Shown here piece after piece: positions 1 through 8,481 of a DNA stretch of 64,000 nt. The notes under the pieces are model-generated. The model did no database searches. It saw only the letters and a program-made list of their open reading frames with translations, and was not told the origin of the DNA. Position 1 is the first letter of the stretch, and each line of letters begins with the position of its first letter. The DNA comes from Enterobacter chuandaensis (GTDB taxonomy: Bacteria > Pseudomonadota > Gammaproteobacteria > Enterobacterales > Enterobacteriaceae): NCBI RefSeq assembly GCF_003594915.1, contig NZ_QZCS01000018.1:1-64000 (forward strand). Reading direction: 5' to 3'. The position numbers were made by a program, and so were the translations under genes.

Positions 1-232
1 GCTTCAAGCATTGGTATCAATAATGGTAGTTTTGGTGCTAAAGCAAACTATCCCGATTGTTTTTTATTTACGTTTTGTATAGGATTTGTCCCCATTATTG
101 ATTGTTTGTATCGATCAATTTGATCTTAACGATCTGCTAAATCCATTAATTGTTCATTGAACTCGCTCCTTTATTCGCTTGTTTTATGCCGAATATAGGT
201 CTCTCACTACATTTATGGGATTTTAAAATAAA

Positions 233-724
233 ATGTTCTTCAATAAAATCAATAAGAAAGTCGTGTTTTTCTCTTTGTTACTGTGTGTTGGTACACAGCA
301 AGCAGTAGCTGCACAGGATCAGAATACACATGCAAACATGGAAGTTACTCTGGAAGTGCTTAAGTCTTGTTCATTTACTGCGGACAAAATGGATTTTGGT
401 CAGCATAAATCCGATGAAGGCAACAGCCTTCAAGCTTCCAGTAACCTAAATATTGTCTGTACCAAAAATACCCCGTTCAGTATCACGACTGCGAGCAGCG
501 ATCTGTCAATGGAGCCAGTCAGTGGTGAGGGTGAGAAGGTAAACTTTGAACTCTATACCGACAATAACAACAGTTCACCTGTCAGCAACAGCGCTGCGCT
601 GTCTGGGACCGGTACTGGTGAAGCACAGACCCTGACTCTCTGGGGTAAAGTCCCCGCAACAGAATTAGCAAAAGCTTCAGCTGGTAAGTATCACGGGAAT
701 GTTACCCTGAACATGCTCTACTAA
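233..724 (+). CDS. Csu-type (SCPU-domain) fimbrial major subunit
   Basis: Secreted pilin-like protein of 163 aa. Residues 1-27 are a Sec signal peptide (charged start, hydrophobic VVFFSLLLCVG, cleavage near AVAA). The mature part has the spore-coat-U (SCPU) pilin layout: an early cysteine in VLKSCSF, a second in LNIVCTK that would form the usual disulphide, a G-rich middle and a C-terminal beta strand ending YHGNVTLNMLY, typical of donor-strand pilins. It is the first gene of a pilin-chaperone-usher-tip set, which fits the archaic (sigma/Csu) chaperone-usher pathway. Probably the main shaft subunit, exported to the periplasm and assembled on the cell surface. The receptor or surface bound cannot be told from sequence. 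Confidence 0.85.
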   Translation: MFFNKINKKVVFFSLLLCVGTQQAVAAQDQNTHANMEVTLEVLKSCSFTADKMDFGQHKSDEGNSLQASSNLNIVCTKNTPFSITTASSDLSMEPVSGEGEKVNFELYTDNNNSSPVSNSAALSGTGTGEAQTLTLWGKVPATELAKASAGKYHGNVTLNMLY

Positions 725-837
725 TCCTTCATCGCTGATTTTTTATCCGGTTTTCCGGGATATGCCGATGACACTTATTATTAAGGCGTCGCCCTTAGTC
801 TGCATACGGCGCTTTTTTATGGATAACACACACGGTC

Positions 838-1554
838 ATGAACAATACGATGAAGTGCCTTTACGGGCTCTTGACGCTTGTCGCTTCTGTTTCTTCCTTT
901 TCTTTATTTGCTGCCAGTCTTCAGGTCACGCCCGTTAACCTGTTTTTTGAAAAAAATGAAAACGCGAAAGCTGTTTACCTGAGTAACTCCGGTTCACATG
1001 ACGTGCGGGCGCAGCTCCGGCTGTACCTCTGGGAGCAGGAAAACGGTAAGGATGTCCTGACCGACGCACGCGACCTTGTTGCCAGTCCACCAATGACACA
1101 AATCCCTCCGAGCAAAACACAGATGGTGCGAATGCTGATGGTCCAAACACCCCCCGGCAGCAGGGAAAGAAGCTGGCGTCTAATTGTTGATGAGTTACCT
1201 CCGGCCATTGATTCCACTGCATCCTCAGACAATCAGGTTAATTTCCTTTTACGGTATTCCGTTCCCGTCTTTGCTGGCGGGGATACCTCACCAGATATCA
1301 GCAGGATCCATGTCCGGCTGGAAGGGAATCGGTTGTGGGTCAGAAACGATAATCCCGTTCATATCAAACTGAGTAACGTCAGGCTGCTGAAAGGAAAACA
1401 GACGGTAACAGTAACTGCAGGCCTGATGGGTTATGTGCTGAGCGGAAAACAGATGGTATGGCCCGTTGGGGCGGCTAGTCCGGGCATGCAAAAGGTGGAG
1501 TTTTCGCTGAATGACAGTCCGGCTCTTAAAAGCCTTCCGCTCCAGTCACCTTAG
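838..1554 (+). CDS. Periplasmic fimbrial chaperone (CsuC-like)
   Basis: 238-aa PapD-superfamily chaperone. A signal peptide (about residues 1-25, ending SLFAAS) precedes the two Ig-like domains: LQVTPVNLFFEKNENAKAVY begins domain 1, and the F1-G1 region has the usual alternating hydrophobic strand around MTQIPPSKTQMVRMLM. WRLIVDELPP is the conserved pilus-chaperone segment. It would bind nascent SCPU subunits in the periplasm, cap them by donor-strand complementation and pass them to the usher. The 113-base gap after the pilin gene has imperfect hairpins that could lower expression of chaperone/usher relative to pilin (inference). Its 3' end overlaps the usher start by 44 bases, indicating translational coupling. 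Confidence 0.88.
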   Translation: MNNTMKCLYGLLTLVASVSSFSLFAASLQVTPVNLFFEKNENAKAVYLSNSGSHDVRAQLRLYLWEQENGKDVLTDARDLVASPPMTQIPPSKTQMVRMLMVQTPPGSRERSWRLIVDELPPAIDSTASSDNQVNFLLRYSVPVFAGGDTSPDISRIHVRLEGNRLWVRNDNPVHIKLSNVRLLKGKQTVTVTAGLMGYVLSGKQMVWPVGAASPGMQKVEFSLNDSPALKSLPLQSP

Positions 1555-3880
1555 TTTGTGTCTGTTGTTCATTTCCTGTATCAACCGCACCGATGCGGCG
1601 TCGGTCCTGCCTGAAGGAGCACTACCCCAATATCTGGCTGTCAGTGTTAACCAGCAGGCGATCCCGGGATTTGTGGAAATGTGGCAGGATGGTAATGATT
1701 TCTGGCTTAAAGTGGAGGACGCCCGAAAGCTTCAGATTGATATTTCAGATCTGGAACAGAAGGAAGGGCTTGTCCGTCTGCGTACTGGAGATTACCTGAA
1801 ACTGGAATATGACGCGCTGAATCAGTCGTTACTTCTGCTCGTATCTGGTGATGAGCTGACAGGCAAAACTGTACTGGACGGAACGTCACAAAACCCTCTT
1901 CAGAATGATGCCCTGACGCCATCAGTGAGTGGCCTGACTCTGAATTACAGCCTGTATGGTCAGAAAGGCTCCGGATATGAAACACTTAGCGCTTTAACCG
2001 AATTACGATCAACAGGCGGTGAGTTCGGGGTGTTCAGCAGCGGGTTGAATTCCCGGTTATTTAACTCAGAAGGTCGCTCTTCCGTTGATACGGAGCGGCT
2101 TGATACCCGCTGGACATACAGCAACCCTGAAAAACGAATCAGCGTTATCGCTGGTGACGGTTATACCGATGCGCTGTCGTGGGGACGGCGCGTCCGTTAC
2201 GGGGGGCTAACCATCACGCGGGATTATTCGTTACAACCTTCTGTTAATACAGGCTCCCGCTCAGTGCTGACGGACAGTGTGACCTTACCTTCGACGGTTG
2301 ATCTGTATGTCAACGGGATTAAAAACAGCAGCCAGCAGGTCTCTCCCGGCCAGTTCGCGTTGAGTACCACCCCGACATTTACGGGCGGGGGGATGGCTGA
2401 AGTGGTGATCACTGATATCAATGGTCGGAAACGGATGGTCAGTCTTGATGTTTATGGTACAAAGAACATGCTGGCTGGCGGGTATCATACAGAGTCGTTC
2501 AGCCTGGGATGGTTGAGGGAGAACTATGCAGAGACCTCTTTTGACTACAACAGCCATCTGCTTCTCAGCGGGGCGTGGCGTTATGGCGTCAACAATAATC
2601 TGACGTTGGAGGCGCATACACAAATGGCTCAGGGACGGTTGATGCTGGGGGGCGCAGGGCTGTCATGGCTGACATCACCGTGGACAGGCATTATCAGTCT
2701 GAATGCTGCTGGCAGTCAGTACGAAGGGGCCCACGGGCAGCAGTCTGGTTTTGGCTGGCAGTGGAATCGCGGGGGTGTGGGATTCTCCGTCAGCCATCAG
2801 CAGTACAGCGGAAATTATTGCGATCTGGCGTGTCTTGCCGGTAGTCAGCAGCAAAAAAAGAGTGACAGTATATGGCTGACAACCGGCACAGACAGTGCCG
2901 GTAATTTCGGCCTCGGTGTGGTGGAGCAGCAGTATCCCTCAACAGGGCGTTCCCGTTACGGCAGTATATCATGGACGAAGGAGCTTGATGGTGGTCTGAC
3001 CCTGTCAGTCTCTGCATCCAGAATGATCTCCGGGGATGAGCGACAAACCCTGTTCTATTCCGGTCTGAGTATCCCTCTGGGTACTCGCTACCGGGTATCC
3101 CTTCAGGCTGACAGGCAAAACGGAACCACAGGCACACAATGGCAGTTAACATCACTGGCCGATCGTACACAACCAGACTGGGGCTGGCAGATTTCCAGTC
3201 AGCAGGGGAAAAGTAATCTCTTCCATGCGGAGGTAAACCGGACTGCAATGACCCATGAATGGCAGGCAGGAACGGATGTTCAGAGGGGAGAGAAGGGTTT
3301 CTACGCCTCACTGGACGGTACGCTTGGCTGGCTGGGAAATCATTTATATGCCATGCGCAATGTGCCGGATGCGTTTGCTGTTGTGGACACCAACGGTGTG
3401 CCGGATATTCCGGTTAAGTTGCATAACAACCCCGCAGGGCGAACAGATGAGCAGGGTTATCTGCTGCTGACGGACCTGAATGGGTGGCTGCCTAACCAGA
3501 TTGCGATAGATCCCTTGTCTCTTCCGGGTGATTACCGGGCACCGGAGACGGTAGCGACGGTTGTTCCCCGTGCTGGGAGTGGTGTCAGTGCGCATTTTAA
3601 TGTCTATCGTGCCCGTGCTGTAGTGTTGAAACTGAAAAATACGTCCGGGGCAGATATTGAGGTCGGAAGTGCTGTTACCGTGTTGACGAAAGATGGAACC
3701 TCGGTTGCATCGCACCCGGCAGGAAATATTGTGGGGTATAACGGGGATGTGTATCTGGAGAGCCCTCCGGAAGGTGGACAGGTTGAGGTCCATACGCCAT
3801 CAGGTCAGTGTGTGGCAGATATTCCGGATATGTCAAGTCACACAAAAACGATTGAACAGGCAGAGGTGGTATGTCATTAG
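1511..3880 (+). CDS. Outer-membrane fimbrial usher (CsuD-like)
   Basis: 789-aa usher, usual length for the archaic class. After a signal peptide (about residues 1-29) comes the periplasmic N-terminal domain (EGALPQYLAVSVNQQAIPGF), then the long beta-barrel. The plug region carries VDLYVNGIKNSSQQVSPGQF and the conserved VVITDINGRKRMVSLDVYG. The C-terminal domains include NVPDAFAVVDTNGVPDIPV and a disulphide-capable pair near the end (GQCVADIP, EVVCH). The protein forms the pore through which chaperone-subunit complexes are polymerised. The start at 1511 lies inside the chaperone gene; the leader-like sequence directly after it supports that start. The 3' end overlaps the tip gene by 10 bases. 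Confidence 0.9.
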   Translation: MTVRLLKAFRSSHLSLCLLFISCINRTDAASVLPEGALPQYLAVSVNQQAIPGFVEMWQDGNDFWLKVEDARKLQIDISDLEQKEGLVRLRTGDYLKLEYDALNQSLLLLVSGDELTGKTVLDGTSQNPLQNDALTPSVSGLTLNYSLYGQKGSGYETLSALTELRSTGGEFGVFSSGLNSRLFNSEGRSSVDTERLDTRWTYSNPEKRISVIAGDGYTDALSWGRRVRYGGLTITRDYSLQPSVNTGSRSVLTDSVTLPSTVDLYVNGIKNSSQQVSPGQFALSTTPTFTGGGMAEVVITDINGRKRMVSLDVYGTKNMLAGGYHTESFSLGWLRENYAETSFDYNSHLLLSGAWRYGVNNNLTLEAHTQMAQGRLMLGGAGLSWLTSPWTGIISLNAAGSQYEGAHGQQSGFGWQWNRGGVGFSVSHQQYSGNYCDLACLAGSQQQKKSDSIWLTTGTDSAGNFGLGVVEQQYPSTGRSRYGSISWTKELDGGLTLSVSASRMISGDERQTLFYSGLSIPLGTRYRVSLQADRQNGTTGTQWQLTSLADRTQPDWGWQISSQQGKSNLFHAEVNRTAMTHEWQAGTDVQRGEKGFYASLDGTLGWLGNHLYAMRNVPDAFAVVDTNGVPDIPVKLHNNPAGRTDEQGYLLLTDLNGWLPNQIAIDPLSLPGDYRAPETVATVVPRAGSGVSAHFNVYRARAVVLKLKNTSGADIEVGSAVTVLTKDGTSVASHPAGNIVGYNGDVYLESPPEGGQVEVHTPSGQCVADIPDMSSHTKTIEQAEVVCH

Positions 3881-4836
3881 TCAACAGAGCATCGTCAGTC
3901 TATATCATTCTGGTCGTGACTATGATGTCATGTCTGAGTCTGTCATCATTCTCTGCCCGGGCAGATAATACCTGCTGGGCTTCAGGGCAGGGGGTGTTTT
4001 CGTTTGGCACGGTCAGTGCCGGGGCAAGCGCAACAACCAGTATGAATGTGACGGCAACGTGTCAGGGAAGCTACGGAAAGTCAGTCTGGTTCCGGGTCTG
4101 TTTACAACCCGCTACTGAAATACTGACCATGAGCACAAATACCTCCCCAGCCTACAGCTTTAATTTTCAGGTGTTCACCGCATCAGATATGACGCGGGCG
4201 CTGGATACGAGCAATGCGGCAGAACTGACGATGATAGCAGGAGATAATGAATCGGTTTCAGGTCAGTTCCGATTGGTGGGAAGGACAATGTCAGGACAGA
4301 CGGGACTGCCGGCACAGGAATACTTTAATTATTACGTTCCCCTCACCATGAAATGGACGAGTGCAGAGCGGGAGGAGATGCTCCCGGCCTGTCAGGTGGG
4401 AACGGTGGTGGCGCCTTACCCGGCCAGTGCCACGGCGACGGTGAAGAATACCTGTGCCATCAGCGGCGTATCGGTACTGAATTTTGGCGCTCTTATGGGG
4501 GGGCAGACCCCACAACTGAGGGGAACCGCACAAAATAGTATCTCCATACAGTGTCCGGTTGGTACTGCGTATTCGGTAGGGCTGGGTGATGGTCAGCATT
4601 TTAACGGCTCGCAACGGCAACTTTGTTCAGTTGAAGGTGAATGTGTGACTTACGGAATCTGGAAGGATGCTGCGGCAACGAAAGCATGGGGCAACGTTCC
4701 GGGAGCAACAGCACTGGATGTCTCATCGTCATCAGGTGAAATCAGCCGTTACGTCGTATATGGGGTATTACCAGCGCAGTCATGGCCTTCTCCGGGAACT
4801 TATACCGATACGGTTATTATCACGCTCCGGTACTGA
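3871..4836 (+). CDS. Fimbrial tip adhesin, two SCPU domains (CsuE-like)
   Basis: 321-aa secreted protein with signal peptide to about residue 31 (SSFSARAD). Two SCPU modules are visible: residues about 33-165 start NTCWASGQGVFSFGTVSAGA, and residues about 190-321 start KNTCAISGVSVLNFGALMGG; both have the GxxxFG beta start and paired cysteines (TATCQGS; SIQCPVG). The last strand (GTYTDTVIITLRY) is the donor strand that would fit an adjoining pilin. In Csu systems the two-domain subunit is the adhesive tip and the last gene of the operon, as here. Binding target unknown. The ATG overlaps the usher stop. Confidence 0.85.
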   Translation: MSLVNRASSVYIILVVTMMSCLSLSSFSARADNTCWASGQGVFSFGTVSAGASATTSMNVTATCQGSYGKSVWFRVCLQPATEILTMSTNTSPAYSFNFQVFTASDMTRALDTSNAAELTMIAGDNESVSGQFRLVGRTMSGQTGLPAQEYFNYYVPLTMKWTSAEREEMLPACQVGTVVAPYPASATATVKNTCAISGVSVLNFGALMGGQTPQLRGTAQNSISIQCPVGTAYSVGLGDGQHFNGSQRQLCSVEGECVTYGIWKDAAATKAWGNVPGATALDVSSSSGEISRYVVYGVLPAQSWPSPGTYTDTVIITLRY

Positions 4837-5028
4837 TAAAAGTACTGCAGTGCAAGACCATAAGTTCAGTCTGTGGACCTTTCTTCGCAGATAATCTCTG
4901 CGGTGGTACGAAGTATGAGTCAGATGGACCGGAAAGAACCAAAAATTAAAACTACTTTTCTCCAGCAGTGCGAGAGCGTTAGAAATTCCGTGTCATTCCA
5001 GTAATATATAATCAAAAAGGAATGACAA

Positions 5029-5388
5029 ATGTTCCAGCCATTTGATTTCGACAAAGCCCTGAAAGCGCTACAGTCCGGTCAGTCCCTGACCGGCAAAGAT
5101 GGCATCTTAACGCCGTTAATCAAACAGTTAACTGAAGCAGCCTTGTCCGCCGAACTTGACTCCCATCTAGCTTCAGATGTGCAAGCCAACCGTAAAAACG
5201 GCTCCGGTAAAAAACCATTAAAGCCCCGACCTGCAGCTTCGAACTGACGACTCCGCGCGATCGTAATGGCTCTTTTGAGCCTCAACTGGTGAAGAAGCAC
5301 CAGACCACGCTGTCGGACGAGATTGAGCAGAAGATTATCTGCCGCCTGTTTACTCTCGGTATGAGCTACGCCGATACCTCTATTAAGT
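5029..5388 (+). pseudogene. Truncated, frameshifted IS256-family transposase
   Basis: The first frame (5029-5247) gives the N terminus of an IS256-family (mutator-type) transposase: a short DFDKALKALQSG start, then LTPLIKQLTEAALSAELDSHL, the family signature near the N terminus. After about 5230 the homology jumps frame, from 5235 onward reading SFELTTPRDRNGSFEPQLVK, followed by HQTTLSDEIEQKI and LGMSYADTSI, and ends near 5388. A single-base loss in the codons after NRKNGSG explains the jump. Only about 120 of some 400 residues remain, so no DDE catalytic triad is left. Remnant only; I did not find its terminal inverted repeats. Confidence 0.75.
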
Positions 5389-5635
5389 AACCAGATTTAC
5401 AGATGGTTAGATCAAGTTGAAGATTGTGAACGCATATCACATTTTTTCGTTTATTCATTGCGCAATTGCAATGTTTTTGATCTATAAATGTAATATCGAT
5501 CTATTATAGTGATTAATATTATAAAATTAATTTTTTTAATTTATATGCAGTGATATAAGCAGAGTTAGCAGCATCCTGAGTTCAGAAGGTCATCAGTAGC
5601 ACTGGGATTTTCGTTGATATGAGGAGTGCAAGCCT
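5389..5635. other. AT-rich gene-less stretch before the second pilin
   Basis: About 250 bases, far more AT-rich than the flanking operon. It would hold the promoter of the short pilin-like gene at 5636, which has an adjacent purine-rich ribosome site (GAGGAGT, about 5620). No coding sequence is supported here. Confidence 0.4.
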
Positions 5636-5980
5636 ATGTTTTTGTTTAATAACGGAAATGTAAGGACAGCCTGTTTGGCTATGCTATTCGTTCTGTTGCC
5701 TCTAGATGTGTTGGCTGCAAGTGTTTCGTCTTCTACTGCAGTGGTGGGGGTCTCACTGGAGATTCATAAATCTTGTTCAAGCCAGACAGAGAAGAAAGGA
5801 GGAAGTTCAAGTGGGGTGTTGAGTGTGTATTGCTCAGATACCGCATCCTATCGGGTTAGTCGAGAAAACAGCGATATCATTTATCATCCAGTTGCTCTGA
5901 AAGGAAACACGGAGGTATATGTCTTACATATGAATAAATCAATTATAAGTCGATCTGAAAGACATGTTATCTACTTTTAA
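5636..5980 (+). pseudogene. C-terminally truncated second SCPU-type pilin
   Basis: 114 aa with a clear signal peptide (about residues 1-28, ending LDVLAAS). The start of the mature part parallels the pilin at 233: VSLEIHKSCSS against VTLEVLKSCSF, and GVLSVYCSDTASYRV against SNLNIVCTKNTPFSI, so both disulphide cysteines are kept. The usual C-terminal half with the donor strand is missing. The ORF stops two bases before the right end of an IS1, so truncation by IS1 or a linked deletion is the simple reading. A non-functional relic of a second fimbrial subunit gene is most likely; a deliberately short secreted protein is less likely. Confidence 0.55.
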
Positions 5981-5997
5981 AAGGTAATGGTCACAAC

Positions 5998-6462
5998 TTA
6001 TTGATAGTGTTTTATGTTCAGATAATGCCCGATGACTTTGTCATGCAGCTCCACCGATTTTGAGAACGACAGCGACTTCCGTCCCAGCCTTGCCAGATGC
6101 TGCCTCAGATTCAGGTTACGCCGCTCAATTCGCTGCGTATATCGCTTACTGATAACGTGCAGTTTTCCCTTCAGGCGGGATTCATACAGCGGCCAGCCAT
6201 CCGTCATCCATATCACCACGCCATAGTGCGTTCACCGAATACGTGCGCAACAACTGTCTTCCGGAGCCTGTCATACGCGTAAAACAGCCAGCGCTGGCGT
6301 GATTTAGCCCCGACGTAGCCCCCACTGCTCGTCCATTTCCGCGCAGACGATGACGTCACTGCCCGGCTGTATGCGCGAGGTTACCGACTGCGGCCTGAGT
6401 TTTTTAAGTGACGTAAAATCGTGTTGAGGCCAACGCCCATAATGCGGGCAGTTGCCCGGCAT
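5998..6462 (-). pseudogene. insB: IS1 InsB, disrupted by internal deletion
   Basis: The intact C-terminal part is read at 5998-6219 ([20 protein letters not shown], then [20 protein letters not shown]), the DDE-like half of the IS1 transposase. Upstream of about 6226 the frame is lost because about 40 bases are missing and one base has been gained. The 5' boundary (6462) is taken from the known IS1 map, not from an open frame. This copy cannot make InsAB' transposase and could move only with help from another IS1. Confidence 0.8.
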
Positions 6463-6656
6463 CCAACGCCATTCATGGCCATATCAATGATTTTCTGGTG
6501 CGTACCGGGTTGAGAAGCGGTGTAAGTGAACTGCAGTTGCCATGTTTTACGGCAGTGAGAGCAGAGATAGCGCTGATGTCCGGCGGTGCTTTTGCCGTTA
6601 CGCACCACCCCGTCAGTAGCTGAACAGGAGGGACAGCTGATAGAAACAGAAGCCAC
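6381..6656 (-). CDS. insA: IS1 protein InsA
   Basis: 91 aa, identical in layout to IS1 InsA. An N-terminal zinc-finger-like part (CPSC and CSHC pairs) is followed by a helix-turn-helix region ([20 protein letters not shown]). InsA binds the IS1 ends and represses transposition. It is produced from the first of two overlapping frames; the transposase InsAB' needs a frameshift into insB, which is broken here. Position relative to the IS1 end agrees with the standard element (bases 56-331). Confidence 0.9.
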
Positions 6657-6711
6657 TGGAGCACCTCAAAAACACCATCATACACTAAATCAGTAAGTTG
6701 GCAGCATCACC

Positions 6712-7359
6712 CCCGTAATCATCAGTGCCGCTCAATGTGGCAGTTACTGAAAAAGGTCCGCCATTTTATGGAAACCGCCAGCCCATTCCCCGGAGGAAAA
6801 CATGGTCAGGCAAAAGTGTAGCGGTATTAGGCGCAGCTATTTAGTTAATTTCGTTGCGTTTAAATTCTGCACTATTATCTGCTATTCATCTTGCTTCAGG
6901 CTAAAAAAGGTTGGGTAGGTGTAAGATTTACCACTGAACTTTAAATATGCTATCTCTGACCCTAATAGATTTTGATGCTTGTCGTGAGTTCAACTCCTCA
7001 GCATCAGCACAATCGATGATTTTAACGCTGAAAAACGATACGACTTTGCTCATAGTGTTTCTTTGGTCCCTTTATTGAACCCTAAATTAAAAACCATAAC
7101 AAAATAACGATAAAAATCAATTTATTATAAGTACAATTACAGGGACCCCAGCCTTTTGATAGGACTGCAACCGGACAGCGGCAATAAAAACAGCCACTTA
7201 CGGACACTGACCAGACAGCAGGCAGACCGAGAAAAGACAAAAATATGCACATGAAATTCACGTGCACTCTAAAAGAACCCCAGATCTCACGGTCTGGGGT
7301 TTTTCTATTTGTAAATAAGGGTAACAAAAAAACACATACCTTTCCTCTCCGTACTCTTC
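6712..7359. other. Gene-less stretch between IS1 and the dinI remnant
   Basis: About 650 bases without a convincing gene. A 38-codon ORF from 6802 follows a good ribosome site (CGGAGG at 6791) but resembles nothing I recognise. A terminator hairpin lies at 7277-7304, indicating that an upstream transcription unit once ended here. Confidence 0.4.
7277..7304 (+). terminator. Rho-independent terminator
   Basis: Perfect 8-bp stem ACCCCAGA (7277-7284) / TCTGGGGT (7293-7300) with an 8-base loop, then TTTT. No gene now ends directly upstream, so it is probably a leftover of a lost unit, but it insulates the SOS promoter downstream. Confidence 0.75.
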
Positions 7360-7405
7360 TTGACACTGTTTATTTTTACAGTGAAAATACTGTGTGCAAC
7401 CACAG
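7360..7405 (+). promoter_or_regulatory. SOS promoter with two tandem LexA boxes
   Basis: Two exact CTGT-N8-ACAG LexA sites: 7366-7381 (CTGTTTATTTTTACAG) and 7390-7405 (CTGTGTGCAACCACAG), centres 24 bp apart. A consensus -35 TTGACA is at 7360-7365, and a plausible -10 GAAAAT at 7383-7388 (17-bp spacer) falls between and within the boxes. LexA bound here would block RNA polymerase, and both boxes precede the DinI-family reading frame at 7424, as in known SOS genes. Seen directly; LexA binding itself is inferred. Confidence 0.82.
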
Positions 7406-7423
7406 TGCTTTCCGCAGTCTTTT

Positions 7424-7662
7424 ATGTTCGTTGAACTGGTTTATGACAAACGAAACGTAGAGGGACTTGAAAGGGCCAGAGATATCATTCTGGCGGAGCT
7501 GACGAAGCGAGCGCACTATATTTTCCTTATGCCGAAGTGAAGGTGGAGCCGATGCAGGCGAACGGCTCAAATAGCGATGCCAGCAAGAGTGATCAGGAAA
7601 AACTGAATCGCATGTTGGAAGATATGTTTGAAGAGGCCGATATGGGGCTGGCTGCGGGTTAA
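7424..7662 (+). pseudogene. DinI-family SOS protein, frameshifted
   Basis: Conceptual product about 79 aa. First frame from ATG 7424 reads MFVELVYDKRNVEGLERARD, then IILAELTKRAHYIF, as in DinI-family proteins of phages and islands. The frame then breaks at a TTTTCC run near 7529. In the next frame it continues PYAEVKVEPMQANGSNSDAS, then SDQEKLNRMLEDMFEEADMG, to a stop at 7660-7662. One missing base accounts for the break. DinI-type proteins bind RecA filaments and moderate UmuD/LexA cleavage. The LexA-controlled promoter directly upstream supports the identification. The Shine-Dalgarno sequence is poor. Confidence 0.72.
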
Positions 7663-7859
7663 ATCCTGAAAGCCCCAGAGAGTTATGTTGAATGCTAGAG
7701 ACCGCATCCTATCGGAAGTGGTTGCTGTAATTGTTCTCTTCTGTATAGGTCATATTGCGTTATCATATCAAGTGTAACGACTACGGGATCGTACCTTCCA
7801 TTAAGTATAAGTCGTACAACTACACATGTCGGCATGAATAAAAATAGTGGGGCTTAAAT

Positions 7860-8462
7860 ATGGGTGTTAAGCAAGATGATGAAGGCAAGTATGTTACCAG
7901 TGACAGGCCTTTTACACAGTATGATCATAAATGGCAGGCAGACAATGCAGAGAGCTGGCAAAGTGCATGTGATGCCAGCAAATCAGTTAGTCAGCCGAGC
8001 CAGTCTTACCAGACGCCACAGTTTACAGCAGTTGGCGGTCAATCTGGGTTAAGCACTCTTTTTGGCTATGCCACGATAATATTAATATTCTGGGCTATTC
8101 TTAATTTTTTTATTCTCATACCCGGCATGAGGGCAAGCTTTTTATTACAAAGCGCGGGGGGCTTTTTTGCAATACCTGGGGCATGTATAGGGGTTATACT
8201 TAGAGTTGTCCATTTAATACTTTTCGCCCCTTATGTTTTTATATACCCTTGGAGTGATGGTGACATTGCCAGACAATTTTGTTATCAGATGGGTGTGATT
8301 GCCGTAACTTCAATTCCAGCCCTAATCCTGTGGAAAAAAATTAAGAAATCCATACTTTATTTTACAGGAGCACTTGCGATATTATCCTATATCTCCGTAG
8401 GTTTGTTGGCACTTAACAATGACTTATGGGCTTCTTTTAAAGTTTATCCATTTTTAAACTAG
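7860..8462 (+). CDS. Small multi-spanning membrane protein, unknown function
   Basis: 200 aa, not recognised. Residues 1-65 are polar and Gln/Ser-rich (VSQPSQSYQTPQF) and would be cytoplasmic. Four or so membrane segments follow: about 68-90 (FGYATIILIFWAILNFFILI), 98-125, 145-160 and 165-185. A GGGG ribosome site sits 7 bases before the ATG at 7860. The gene is AT-rich, stands alone between SOS-gene relics and is followed by its own terminator, so it may be an expressed cargo gene of the island. No catalytic motif is evident; function unknown. Confidence 0.6.
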   Translation: MGVKQDDEGKYVTSDRPFTQYDHKWQADNAESWQSACDASKSVSQPSQSYQTPQFTAVGGQSGLSTLFGYATIILIFWAILNFFILIPGMRASFLLQSAGGFFAIPGACIGVILRVVHLILFAPYVFIYPWSDGDIARQFCYQMGVIAVTSIPALILWKKIKKSILYFTGALAILSYISVGLLALNNDLWASFKVYPFLN

Positions 8463-8481
8463 CCCGGCAATTTCATGCCGT

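Larger units (their letters stand above)
5983..6711 (-). mobile_element. IS1, internally deleted
   Basis: Both ends match IS1: the left terminal repeat lies at the 6711 end (reading inward GGTGATGCTGCCAACTTACT) and the right one at 5983 (GGTAATGG, then CAACTTATTG; the motif differs slightly from the standard IRR). The length is 729 bp against 768 for IS1. From memory of the IS1 sequence, about 40 bases are missing at about 6226 in insB, with one extra C in the C run near 6318. No 8-9 base target duplication is seen (left flank CTTTTAAAA, right flank CCCGTAATC), so one flank has been lost or rearranged. Confidence 0.88.

Noticed and set aside
4860..4920. Possible terminator after the fimbrial tip gene
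   Set aside because: CGCAGA/TCTGCG can pair but there is no T tract and the stem is short.
6802..6918. 38-codon ORF after a strong CGGAGG site
   Set aside because: No recognisable protein and no partner gene; chance occurrence beside degraded DNA seems more likely.
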